Source: Pseudonocardia sp. DSM 110487
GTDB lineage: Bacteria > Actinomycetota > Actinomycetes > Mycobacteriales > Pseudonocardiaceae
Length of the DNA: 64,000 bases
Reading direction: 5' to 3'
Assembly: GCF_019468565.1 (NCBI RefSeq)
Contig: NZ_CP080521.1
Span: 682,001 to 746,000, forward strand
The translations under genes were made by a program, and so were the position numbers. Below, one piece after another: positions 8,489 through 15,696 of the stretch. Each line of letters starts with the position of its first letter. The stretch's first letter is position 1. Below the pieces are notes generated by a model, which did no database searches, was not told the DNA's origin, and worked only from the letters and a program-made list of their open reading frames with translations.

Positions 8489-9790
8489 GTGATCGAGTTC
8501 GGACGCAGATGGGGCGCCGGCTGGCTGCCTTCCGCGCTCGCCGTGCTGGTGGCACTCACCGGCGCGATCGGCATCGCGGTCGCCACCAACGAGTCGTACC
8601 TGCCCGTCACCACCCCGGCGGGCGCCTGCCGGCCCACATGGGTGACCGGTTGGCAGGCCGCCGCGCAGCCCGGTCCGGCGCAGCCCGGCCTCGCGGGCAC
8701 CACCGTGCGGATGGTCGTGCACCCGCGGGTGACCGGATCCGAGGTCCGGCTGCGGCTGTCGAACCTCTACGGCACCACACCGCTCGCGGTCGGCGCTGTC
8801 ACCGCCGCCCGCTCGGACGGGGCGGCCGGCCTGATCCTCGGGACGGCGCGACCGGTGCCGTTCGACGGGCGGCAGGCGGTCGTGATCCGGCCGGGTGGCG
8901 AGGTCATGAGCGACGCCGTCCCGCTGGTGGCCGAGGCGGGCAGTCCACTCGCGGTCAGCCTGTTCCTGCCGGTCGTGCCGCAAGTGATCACCCAGCACTG
9001 GGCGATGCAGGCCGCGTACCTGTCCGGCGGAGGCGACGCCACGTTCGGCGGCGCCACCGCGTTCGGGCCGCAGACGCCGTCCTCGGTCGTGCTCACGGGG
9101 ATCGACGTGCGCGCACCGCGGCCGGTCAACTCGGTGGTCGCGGTCGGCGACTCGATCACCGACGGTATGGGTGCCATGCCGGGGCAGAGCTGGCCGGACG
9201 TCCTCGGTGGCCGCCTCGTCGAGGCCGGTGGGGTGACCACGATGGCGGTGCTGGGGGCGGGCATCTCCGGGAACCGGCTCCTCGCCGACAGCGGGCCGCA
9301 GAACGGCGACGTCCCGCTCGCCCGTTTTGACCGCGACGTGAGCGCGGCCGGCGGCGCCACCGACATCGTGCTGAGCATCGGCACGAACGACATCGCGGCG
9401 GGCCGCAGCGCCGCCGACATCGCCGCCGGGCTGCAGGCGTTCGCGGAGCGCGCGAGGGCCGCTGGCAAGCGGGTGTTCCTCACGACGGTGACGCCGTCCG
9501 GGACGGGTGCGCACGGCACGCCGGCCGCCGTCGCGGCGCGCCAGGAGCTGAACGCGTGGGTGCGCGAGCACGGGGCCGCGTACGCCGACGGCGTCTTCGA
9601 CTTCGCCGCCGCCGTGGCCGACCCCGCCCACCCGACCCGGCTCGCGCCCGCGTTCGACGCCGGTGACGGGCTGCATCTGTCCGCCGCGGGCTACGGGGCG
9701 CTGGCCGCAGCGGTCGATCCGGCGCTGCTCACGGGCAGCCCCTGCCTCGCCGGGAACCCGCCGGCGCGGGCCGTCGTGTCGGGCCGCTGA
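8489..9790 (+). CDS. Secreted SGNH/GDSL hydrolase
   Basis: A 433-aa protein with an N-terminal membrane/signal segment (about residues 15-32) and an all-beta N-terminal region (about 45-200). A C-terminal SGNH hydrolase domain follows: block I VAVGDSITDG with the nucleophile serine, block II glycine in AGISGN, block III SIGTNDI, and block V GDGLHLSAAG with the catalytic Asp/His. Such enzymes are extracellular esterases or lipases; the specific ester is unknown. GTG start with a G-rich SD just upstream. A hairpin at 9844-9861 may terminate it. Confidence 0.87.
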   Translation: MIEFGRRWGAGWLPSALAVLVALTGAIGIAVATNESYLPVTTPAGACRPTWVTGWQAAAQPGPAQPGLAGTTVRMVVHPRVTGSEVRLRLSNLYGTTPLAVGAVTAARSDGAAGLILGTARPVPFDGRQAVVIRPGGEVMSDAVPLVAEAGSPLAVSLFLPVVPQVITQHWAMQAAYLSGGGDATFGGATAFGPQTPSSVVLTGIDVRAPRPVNSVVAVGDSITDGMGAMPGQSWPDVLGGRLVEAGGVTTMAVLGAGISGNRLLADSGPQNGDVPLARFDRDVSAAGGATDIVLSIGTNDIAAGRSAADIAAGLQAFAERARAAGKRVFLTTVTPSGTGAHGTPAAVAARQELNAWVREHGAAYADGVFDFAAAVADPAHPTRLAPAFDAGDGLHLSAAGYGALAAAVDPALLTGSPCLAGNPPARAVVSGR

Positions 9791-9843
9791 CGGTACGGCC
9801 CGAAGCCCTCGTCGAATCGATCCTCTCGAGATTCGGTGGTGGA

Positions 9844-9861
9844 GCCGGCCTCGCGGCCGGC
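9844..9861 (+). terminator. Hairpin downstream of the SGNH hydrolase gene
   Basis: A perfect 7-bp stem (GCCGGCC/GGCCGGC) with a 4-nt loop lies 53 bp after the stop. There is no U-tract, as is common in high-GC actinobacteria, so termination is inferred. Confidence 0.4.
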
Positions 9862-9904
9862 ACGCCGGGCAGGACTTGACACTGCTGGGGCCCCGCCCGC
9901 ATCA

Positions 9905-10075
9905 TCTGCCAAACCGCTTTTGCAAACGCCCCTCGTGGGCGGGGCCGACTTCGGCTTCCTCGTCGCAGGCGCCGTCGCCGCCGCGCTCTACCCCCTCGTC
10001 GTCACGGTGTTTCCCGAACCGGCCGAGGTTTACGGCCGGACCGCGCTCCCACCCATGAAAGGCAACCGCGTATGA
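9905..10075 (+). pseudogene. Remnant of an NCS1-type permease C-terminus (tentative)
   Basis: An in-frame stretch with strong third-position GC encodes a hydrophobic segment (GGADFGFLVAGAVAAALYPL) followed by FPEPAEVYGR and a stop that overlaps the ATG of the next gene (ATGA at 10072-10075). Wording and position resemble the last transmembrane helix and tail of cytosine/purine (NCS1) permeases, which are often paired with flavin reductases and LacI regulators. No plausible permease body lies upstream; codon character degrades before about 9925. I read it as the surviving end of a deleted first gene. It could also be a genuine tiny membrane protein of up to 79 aa starting at 9836. Confidence 0.4.
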
Positions 10076-10764
10076 AGAGAGTCCTGGTCCTCAGCTCGAG
10101 CCCGCGCCGCGACGGCAACTCCTGGACGATGGCCCAGGCCGCCGCGGGCGGTGCGCGGGAGGCCGGGCACGACGTCGACGTCGCCCACCTCGCCGACTAC
10201 GTGGAAGGGCTCTTCCGGGACTGCCGGACCTGCCGAGGCGCCGACGGTGCCTGCACGATCGGTGACCGCTACGAGGAGCTGCTGCACGAGCGGGTCCTCC
10301 CGGCCGACGGGCTCGTCGTCGCGACCCCGCTCTACTGGTACGGGATGTCCGGGGCGCTCAAGACGTTCTTCGACCGGCTGTTCTGCTACACCTCGGGGAG
10401 CGCACCGGACGGCGAGACGGTCGCCACGGGGCTCACCGGCAAGCGCGCCGCACTGCTGATCGCCTGCGAGGAGAGCTATCGCGGGGCGACGGCGGGGCTC
10501 GTCACCCAGTTCCAGGAGCTCACCCGGTACCTGCACCAGGAGCTGGTCGGCGTGGCCGTCGGGATCGGCAACAGCCGCGGCGAGGTGCAGCGCGATCCCG
10601 GACGGCCGCTGGAGCAGGCGGCGGAGCTCGGCAGGCGGCTGTTCGACATCCGGGTCACCGACTACCGCATCGACACCGTCCGATCGAACCGCGTGTGGGG
10701 GCGGACGCCCGAGTCCGGGAACGGCACCGCGCCACTGGCCTCGGCCACCGCACCCGGCGGCTGA
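10072..10764 (+). CDS. Flavodoxin-fold NAD(P)H-dependent FMN reductase
   Basis: A 230-aa flavodoxin-like protein. The FMN phosphate-binding loop SSSPRRDGNSW is at residues 7-17, CRTCRG at about 45-50, and ATPLYWYGMSGALKTFFDR at about 84-102, a hallmark of the NADPH-dependent FMN reductase/iron-sulfur flavoprotein group. It reduces FMN or quinone-like acceptors in the cytosol; the physiological substrate is unknown. Its start overlaps the end of a permease-like remnant, and a LacI regulator converges on it with adjacent stop codons (10764/10765). Confidence 0.85.
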   Translation: MKRVLVLSSSPRRDGNSWTMAQAAAGGAREAGHDVDVAHLADYVEGLFRDCRTCRGADGACTIGDRYEELLHERVLPADGLVVATPLYWYGMSGALKTFFDRLFCYTSGSAPDGETVATGLTGKRAALLIACEESYRGATAGLVTQFQELTRYLHQELVGVAVGIGNSRGEVQRDPGRPLEQAAELGRRLFDIRVTDYRIDTVRSNRVWGRTPESGNGTAPLASATAPGG

Positions 10765-11781
10765 TCAGGAGGCCGCGCGGGCGGTCGAGGCGCGGGCGTT
10801 CAACCGGACCGGCACCTCGATCGTCCGGTTCTCGGCGGCGCCGTCCTCCACCAGCGCGATGAGAGCGGCCGCCGCGGCCTGCCCGACCTGGCGCGGGTGC
10901 ACGAACATCCCGGTGATCTGCGGCGACGTGAGCTGCAGGGAGCCGCTGTCCACCGCGCTGCAGATGCCCAGTCCGGCGGGCACATCGAGCCCGCGGTTGC
11001 GGGCCTCGTGCAGCACGCCGAGGGCCAGGTTCTCCGAGCTGGTGAACACGGCATCGGGCGGCGGGGTGCGGTCGAGCAGGCCACCCAGCGCAGCGGCGGT
11101 GCCCTCCAGCGTGGGCGGCTCGTCCACCTCCACCACGAGCGGCTCCATGCCGTGCTCCCGCACTGCCCGCACGAAGCCGTCCCGGATGTCGGACGTGTAG
11201 GAGCGCGAGGTGTCGGTCGTGATCAGCGCCGGGCGCCGGTACCCGCGCTCGGCGAGATGCCCGACCATCAGCTCGGCAGCGGCGACCAGGTCGTTGTCCA
11301 CCACGACCGGCACGTCACGCCGCGGGCTGATCGGTCGCCCGGTCGTGACGAGCGGCTGGTCCTCCCACCGTCCCGAGAAGAACGGCTCGTCCCCACGAGG
11401 GTCCACGAGCAGCACCCCGTCGACCCCGAAGCCCCGCAGGCCGTCGATCCCGGCATCCGGCGGTACGAGGACCACCGCGTACGAGCGTTCCGCCGCCGCC
11501 TCTGCGGCGCCGTTGAGCACCTCGAGGAAGTAGTCGGAGTTCGGCACCAGCGCCGCGGTCGTGCTCGCGTCCACCGAGTTCGCGATCTGTACCGCAAGCG
11601 TGCGGCTGCGGCGGGTCACGAGCTGCTGGGCGTGCACACTCGCCCGATAGCCCAGCTCGGACGCCGTGTGCAGCACCCGCTCGCGGGTGCCGGCCGCGAT
11701 GCGACCCTGCCCGCTGAGCACGTGCGACACCGTGGTGATGGACACGCCGGCCGCCGCCGCGACGTCGCGGATCGTGGTCAT
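10765..11781 (-). CDS. LacI family transcriptional regulator
   Basis: A 338-aa repressor. The N-terminal LacI helix-turn-helix (TTIRDVAAAAGVSITTVSHVLSG, hinge region ending near residue 60) is intact, followed by a periplasmic-binding-protein-like ligand domain with the typical GVDGVLLVDP and DAVFTSSE segments. It probably senses a small metabolite and controls the neighbouring permease/flavin reductase locus, of which only the reductase is intact. The ATG is only 4 bp from the end of a MITE-like hairpin (11786-11953), so the native promoter and SD appear to have been replaced by the element's end. Confidence 0.9.
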   Translation of the reverse strand: MTTIRDVAAAAGVSITTVSHVLSGQGRIAAGTRERVLHTASELGYRASVHAQQLVTRRSRTLAVQIANSVDASTTAALVPNSDYFLEVLNGAAEAAAERSYAVVLVPPDAGIDGLRGFGVDGVLLVDPRGDEPFFSGRWEDQPLVTTGRPISPRRDVPVVVDNDLVAAAELMVGHLAERGYRRPALITTDTSRSYTSDIRDGFVRAVREHGMEPLVVEVDEPPTLEGTAAALGGLLDRTPPPDAVFTSSENLALGVLHEARNRGLDVPAGLGICSAVDSGSLQLTSPQITGMFVHPRQVGQAAAAALIALVEDGAAENRTIEVPVRLNARASTARAAS

Positions 11782-11785
11782 GTGG

Positions 11786-11953
11786 CTAGTGTCCCGAACC
11801 GGAAGTCCGGTGCATAAATCGGCGGATCCGGGTTTCCGCTGGGTGTGCCGGCGAGCCGGCCTCGTACCGGGCGTACTCCGCCGGTTCGCCGGTGCGCCCA
11901 GCGGGAAGCTGGGCCGTCGAGTTATGTGGTGGACTTCCGGTTCGGGACACTAG
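11786..11953. mobile_element. MITE-like palindromic element, 168 bp, CTAG-bounded
   Basis: Terminal inverted repeats of 23 bp match perfectly (11786-11808 and 11931-11953), each beginning with CTAGTGTCCCGAACCGG. The similarity continues imperfectly inward (for example CCGCTGGG...CCGGCGAGCCGG against its complement), so the whole element folds as one long hairpin with a short apical loop. The outermost CTAG at both ends could be a 4-bp target duplication, though its palindromic nature makes this ambiguous. No coding capacity is visible. The family assignment (perhaps an IS5-like derivative) is speculative. Confidence 0.8.
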
Positions 11954-12327
11954 TTGCGGCGGCCGAGTCTCGGCAGGAGACGGCGCTTGGGCTGGTCGTC
12001 CTCGACGATGGGGAGCGGGCCCGTCGGGGTGTCCTCGCGGTCGAGCCGCTCGATCACCCAGTCCACCGCGAGCGAGCCGGGGGAGACGCCCCGGTCGTCG
12101 GCGATCCGGCGCAGCTGCTCGATCCGCAGCGCCGGCAGCCGGAGCTGGAACACCTGCGCGGACCCGAACCGGCCGGTCAGCTCGGTGGAGTGCTCGTCGC
12201 TCGCGCCGCTCAGCGCGGCGATGTAGGAGTCGAGCTCGCGATCCGTCTCCGGTAGCTCGGGCTCAGGCTCCCGGCGCGGCGGCGCAGGCGCGCGATGGCG
12301 GGAACGAGGCCGGTCGGGGGGCGGCAT
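11950..12327 (-). CDS. Ribbon-helix-helix-like protein, 3' end in MITE
   Basis: A 125-aa protein with a basic, Pro/Arg-rich N-terminus (about 1-30), an acidic segment, and a CopG/RHH-like core at about residues 65-105 (FQLRLPALRIEQLRRIADDRGVSP as two pieces: the strand FQLRL and the helices after it). RHH proteins bind operator DNA as dimers. The TAG stop (11950-11952) is made by the terminal CTAG of the MITE-like element, so the original C-terminus may have been different. No toxin partner gene is adjacent. DNA binding is inferred from the motif only. Confidence 0.6.
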   Translation of the reverse strand: MPPPDRPRSRHRAPAPPRREPEPELPETDRELDSYIAALSGASDEHSTELTGRFGSAQVFQLRLPALRIEQLRRIADDRGVSPGSLAVDWVIERLDREDTPTGPLPIVEDDQPKRRLLPRLGRRN

Positions 12328-12586
12328 ATCCGGCAGCCTACGCGGGGTTCCATGTGCGCTGCGTGATCCTTTGTCGGGACGCTCACCGGGAAGAGGGGTG
12401 CACCAGGTGGCCGCTCTTAGGTAACGTGCCGGTCACGGCCACGGGGGTGGCTGCGAGGCGTTCCGATCCGGGGTGGGGTACCCGAGACGGGTGAAGGCAA
12501 CCGGTTTCCGGTGGACGGCGCGGTCCGCAGGAGGTGCGCCCCCGCACGGTCGGACGAAGAGCTGGCGACCGCACGGGGAGGCGTCG

Positions 12587-12820
12587 ATGACCATCGGTAG
12601 CGCACGCACGGATCTCGAAGGGGACCGGCTCACATCGAGCGGGTCGATCCCCAGTCAGCGCACTGCGGCCGACGCGTACCGCGTGTCCGAGGAGCAGCTG
12701 CACCGGGCACGGATGGTGGTCGCCCGCAACTCGGCCGATTCCGAGGACCTCCGCCAGCTCCTCGACATGCTCGGGCTGATCTCGTCAAACCCGGATCTCC
12801 CGCCGCCCGTCACGCGCTGA
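12587..12820 (+). CDS. Small conserved actinobacterial protein, unknown
   Basis: A 77-aa hydrophilic protein starting at an ATG preceded by GGGGAGG at 12575-12581. It contains a helical segment rich in charged residues (SEEQLHRARMVVARNSAD) followed by DLRQLLDMLGL. I do not recognise a named domain; similar short proteins occur in Pseudonocardiaceae just upstream of tRNA genes. The 259-bp region upstream (12328-12586) is G/C-rich with several short hairpins and could be a structured leader, but I could not match it to a known riboswitch. A strong hairpin follows the stop. Confidence 0.6.
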   Translation: MTIGSARTDLEGDRLTSSGSIPSQRTAADAYRVSEEQLHRARMVVARNSADSEDLRQLLDMLGLISSNPDLPPPVTR

Positions 12821-12827
12821 GCGCCGA

Positions 12828-12873
12828 CCCGTTCGGAGTGGCTCCCACCTGCACCGGAGTCGCTCCGAACGGG
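12828..12873 (+). terminator. Hairpin terminator after the small protein gene
   Basis: An 18-bp stem with two mismatches (CCCGTTCGGAGTGGCTCC against its complement at 12856-12873) and a 10-nt loop begins 7 bp after the stop. Confidence 0.65.
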
Positions 12874-12967
12874 GTGTCGCACCCCCGGGTTCCGGGCCGC
12901 GACCCAGCTGTCCTATGCTTGTTCCGCTCCCAACGGACAGCCGTTGCGGGCGGGGACCCCGGTCCAA

Positions 12968-13040
12968 GCCCCCATCGTCTAGCGGCCTAGGACTCCGCCC
13001 TTTCAAGGCGGCAGCGCGGGTTCGAATCCCGTTGGGGGTA
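12968..13040 (+). tRNA. tRNA-Glu (UUC)
   Basis: A 73-nt cloverleaf: acceptor GCCCCCA pairs with TGGGGGT, the anticodon loop is CTTTCAA (anticodon TTC), and the T arm contains GGGTTCGAATCCC. CCA is not encoded directly after the discriminator. First of three tRNA genes in a row. Confidence 0.95.
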
Positions 13041-13070
13041 CGGTACGAGTGCGGTACAACTGAACAGCAA

Positions 13071-13144
13071 GGCCCAGTGGCGCAGTTGGTTAGCGCGTCG
13101 CCCTGTCACGGCGAAGGTCGCGGGTTCGAGTCCCGTCTGGGTCG
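13071..13144 (+). tRNA. tRNA-Asp (GUC)
   Basis: A 74-nt cloverleaf: acceptor GGCCCAG pairs with CTGGGTC, anticodon loop CTGTCAC (anticodon GTC), T arm GGGTTCGAGTCCC. Located 30 bp after tRNA-Glu; CCA not encoded. Confidence 0.95.
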
Positions 13145-13172
13145 CTTCACCACCGGTGTCACCACCGGTCTC

Positions 13173-13249
13173 GGCCAGGTAGCTCAGTTGGTACGAGCGA
13201 CCGCCTGAAAAGCGGTAGGTCGGCGGTTCGACCCCGCCCCTGGCCACCA
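13173..13249 (+). tRNA. tRNA-Phe (GAA)
   Basis: Acceptor GGCCAGG pairs with CCTGGCC, anticodon loop CTGAAAA (anticodon GAA), T arm GGTTCGACCCC, encoded CCA at 13247-13249. Follows tRNA-Asp by 28 bp, the usual Asp-Phe order in actinobacteria. Confidence 0.95.
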
Positions 13250-13526
13250 TCCCGTGGCTTCGGGTGCTCCGCCTCACTTCGTTCGGCTCCGCCTCCGCGT
13301 GATGGTGGGCGTCTTCTGGGGGGCAAACCCCCAGACCCCACCCCAGGGGGCTCCGCCCCCCGGAACCCCCCGCCGCTGGGCGCGTCGGGTCCGTTGGCTG
13401 CAGCTTGGGTCTTCGGGGCGTGCCTGGAGTGAGTGCTGGCGCACTCCTTCTCTGCTGGCGCAGCCCGTCTCTCCTGGCGCAGCCCGTCGAGCAGGGGCGT
13501 GGGCGGAGAAGGGGGGCGCGGGCGGG

Positions 13527-13793
13527 TTTGATCAGGACCTCGGCGCCTTCCCGGGTCAGATCGAGCCTGTTGCCAGATCGAGCCACTCGCCGCCCCGGTT
13601 CCGACCTCATGATCTGAAGTATCGGTTGTCCATGGTCGCGACAACGACCATCTACACCCGATACCGGCAGGTCAGTGCGGTGATCAAGGGCTGATGGTCG
13701 CGATCTGAGATCATCTAGCGACCATTTCCCCTTGATCGCCGCGTTGTCCCCAGGACGGCGGCTTGATCAGCAGTTCGGCGCGTTCCCGGGTGG
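13527..13793. repeat. Two diverged copies of a TTGATCAG...TTCCCGGGT repeat
   Basis: Copies at about 13527-13557 and 13762-13791 share TTGATCAG, then TCGGCGC and TTCCCGGGT with the same spacing. They flank the palindromic stretch at 13632-13737. Confidence 0.55.
13632..13737. repeat. Nested palindromes containing ATGGTCGC
   Basis: A hairpin with ATGGTCG/CGACCAT arms lies at 13632-13651. A second palindrome spans 13682-13737: outer arms GATCAAGG/CCTTGATC (13682-13689, 13730-13737) and inner arms ATGGTCGC/GCGACCAT (13694-13701, 13718-13725). The inner arm sequence is shared by both hairpins, suggesting one repeat family. Confidence 0.65.
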
Positions 13794-13841
13794 TTCTCGC
13801 CCGTTTCCGCGCCGAAACATCGATCATGCCCGCCAGAACCG

Positions 13842-13979
13842 CCTCCGGTGGCGCCGCGCGCCCATCTGGGCAGGCCCTTGGCCTGCCCGTGCTGCTGCCC
13901 AGAGGGGTCGCAGAGGCTCGCAGGTCAACGGTCGCGCCTGGGAGGGGCGGCCCCGCACACTGCGCGGCGCCACCGGAGG
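13842..13979. repeat. 138-bp element with 18-bp perfect terminal inverted repeats
   Basis: CCTCCGGTGGCGCCGCGC at 13842-13859 is exactly complementary to 13962-13979. Inside lies a further structured segment (CTGGGCAGGC...GCCTGCCC...CTGCCCAG). A third partial copy of the outer arm (GCCACCGGAGGCCC) occurs near 14011. No coding potential. Confidence 0.65.
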
Positions 13980-14323
13980 CCCGCCCGGCCTGGCGGTTAC
14001 TCAGGGATCCGCCACCGGAGGCCCTCCAGATCAGACCCGCTGCGACGCCGCACATCTGAGCACCCAGAGCGGGACATCTTATGACCGGCATCACACCCCC
14101 GGTCGTCGATGCCCGCCTCGGTTAGTCTCACCTCAGTGCTTGGGTGTGCCCTCAGGGTCCCCACCGCGGGAGCACACCGCCTGCCCGTTCAGGGTGGCCG
14201 TTCGCCGCTCGACGGGGTGGTGCACGTCAACTGACCGATGACGTAGGGTCGCCGTCCGGCTACCATCCGCCCGGATGGGGGACAATCGACTGCGATGACG
14301 GCCTGGTGAAAGGTTTCAGGGGG

Positions 14324-15646
14324 ATGCGGGTGCCGCGACGCGGGGTAACTCGGTGGGCCGTCTGGACGCTCCCGGTCCCGGTCCTCGCCGTGATCCTCGC
14401 CGTCGAGCTGCTGGCAGCCGGCACCCTGGCCACCTCCGTCCCGCGGGACATTCCCCTGCTCCCGGACAACTGGGCCCTCGTCATGGGTGTGCTCGTCGTC
14501 GCCGGGATCCTCAGCACGGAGGCCTCGCTCGGCGTCGAGCGGATGCGGCACCGGTCCGACGAGACGCCCCACATCGACCTCAGCTCCGTATGGACCTTCG
14601 CGGCCGCCGCGCTGCTGCCAGGAGCCGCCGCGAGCCTGGTTGTGATCGGGATCTACGGGCACCTCTACACGCGGGTGTGGCGAGGCGGGATCCCGCCTCA
14701 CCGGGCCATCTACAGCACCGCAACCGTGGTGCTCGCGGTGCAGGCCGCCTCGGCCGTCACCGGGCTGGTGGATCGCGCGTCGCTGTTCCAGAGCCTTCCG
14801 GGCCTCGCGGCGATCGTGCTCGCGCTGCTCGCCTACGCCGCCGTGAACATGGTGCTCGTCGTCGCCGTCATCGTGCTGAGCGGCCCGAACCGCGATCTCG
14901 CCACGTTCCTGCACGTCCTCACCCGCGGTGACGAGGCCGTGCTGGAGTTCGCCACGCTGTCCATGGGGGCGCTCGCCGCCGGGGCGATGGGCGCCCTCGG
15001 GCCTGCCTACGCGGTGCTCGTGCTCCCCCCGCTGATCGTCCTGCACCGCACCGTCCTCGTGCGGCAGCTCGAGGAGGCCGCGAGCGTCGACGGCAAGACC
15101 GGCCTGCTCAACGCCGCGGCGTGGCACGTGCGGGCGGTCCGTGCGCTGCGGAGGGCCGAGCGCACCGGTGGCCGCGCCGGCCTGCTCGTCCTCGACCTCG
15201 ACCACTTCAAGTTGGTCAACGACCAGTACGGCCACCTCGTGGGCGACCACGTACTCGCCGCGGTCGCCGCCGCCGTGCGCGACGAGGTCCGGGACGACGA
15301 CCTCGTCGGTCGCTTCGGCGGCGAGGAGTTCGTCGTGCTCCTCCCCAGCACCGACACGGAGGACGGGCGGGTCGCGGCCGTCGCCGTCGCCGAGCGGATC
15401 CGCAGGCGGGTGGCCGACATCCGGGTCGACGTGCCCGACCCGGCCGGCGCGGTCGTCGTCGACAACCTCACCGTCTCCATCGGCGGCGCGTCCTTCCCCA
15501 CGGACGGCGCCGACCTCGGCCAGCTGCTGGAGGTGGCCGACACCGCCATGTACGCGGCGAAGCGGGCCGGACGCAACACAGTGCGCATGGGCATGCACGC
15601 CGTTCCGAGCGGATCCGTCCGGCCCGTCCCGCGGCCTCACCCGTGA
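14324..15646 (+). CDS. Membrane diguanylate cyclase (GGDEF)
   Basis: A 440-aa protein that should make cyclic di-GMP from two GTP. The N-terminal half (about residues 1-265) is a multi-pass membrane sensor of about six hydrophobic segments. The GGDEF domain follows, with DLDHFKLVND (metal-binding Asp) near residue 290, the GGEEF signature at residues 332-336, and an RxxD inhibitory site (RDDD, residues 323-326) exactly five residues upstream, implying product feedback inhibition. I chose the ATG with AGGGGG upstream; an in-frame GTG at 14306 is possible. A perfect palindrome follows the stop. Confidence 0.9.
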   Translation: MRVPRRGVTRWAVWTLPVPVLAVILAVELLAAGTLATSVPRDIPLLPDNWALVMGVLVVAGILSTEASLGVERMRHRSDETPHIDLSSVWTFAAAALLPGAAASLVVIGIYGHLYTRVWRGGIPPHRAIYSTATVVLAVQAASAVTGLVDRASLFQSLPGLAAIVLALLAYAAVNMVLVVAVIVLSGPNRDLATFLHVLTRGDEAVLEFATLSMGALAAGAMGALGPAYAVLVLPPLIVLHRTVLVRQLEEAASVDGKTGLLNAAAWHVRAVRALRRAERTGGRAGLLVLDLDHFKLVNDQYGHLVGDHVLAAVAAAVRDEVRDDDLVGRFGGEEFVVLLPSTDTEDGRVAAVAVAERIRRRVADIRVDVPDPAGAVVVDNLTVSIGGASFPTDGADLGQLLEVADTAMYAAKRAGRNTVRMGMHAVPSGSVRPVPRPHP

Positions 15647-15647
15647 G

Positions 15648-15675
15648 GGATACGAGTGCTCGAGCACTCGTATCC
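15648..15675. terminator. Bidirectional hairpin terminator
   Basis: A 28-nt perfect palindrome (arms GGATACGAGTGCTC) sits between the convergent diguanylate cyclase and Pro-rich protein genes; flanking GTGAG/CTCAC extends the stem. Confidence 0.75.
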
Positions 15676-15696
15676 GCTCACGACCTCGCGGGATCC

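Larger units (their letters stand above)
13250..14323. other. Repeat-rich non-coding region downstream of tRNA-Phe
   Basis: About 1.07 kb with no convincing gene. Open frames here lack domain signatures, have no SD, and their translations are Arg/Pro/Gly-rich low-complexity strings. The DNA contains G/C tracts (13316-13375), imperfect direct repeats, and at least three sets of palindromes listed separately. tRNA-Phe 3' ends are common integration sites, but no second copy of the tRNA end was seen in the window. Confidence 0.7.

Noticed and set aside
12328..12586. Known riboswitch (cobalamin, cyclic di-AMP, guanidine) before the small protein gene
   Set aside because: I could not place the conserved cores of any of these classes; left only as an unexplained leader.
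13254..13694. Overlapping open frames after tRNA-Phe
   Set aside because: No SD, Pro/Arg/Gly low-complexity translations, start inside repeat and G-tract DNA; no domain recognised.
13732..14241. 169-codon open frame upstream of the diguanylate cyclase
   Set aside because: Runs through inverted repeats, lacks hydrophobic core or motif, and has no SD; judged non-coding.
14144..14323. N-terminal extension of the diguanylate cyclase (500-aa version)
   Set aside because: The added 60 residues are not protein-like and the internal ATG at 14324 has a good SD directly before the first membrane helix.
13173..14323. Attachment site of an integrated element at tRNA-Phe
   Set aside because: No integrase gene and no second copy of the tRNA 3' end within the window.
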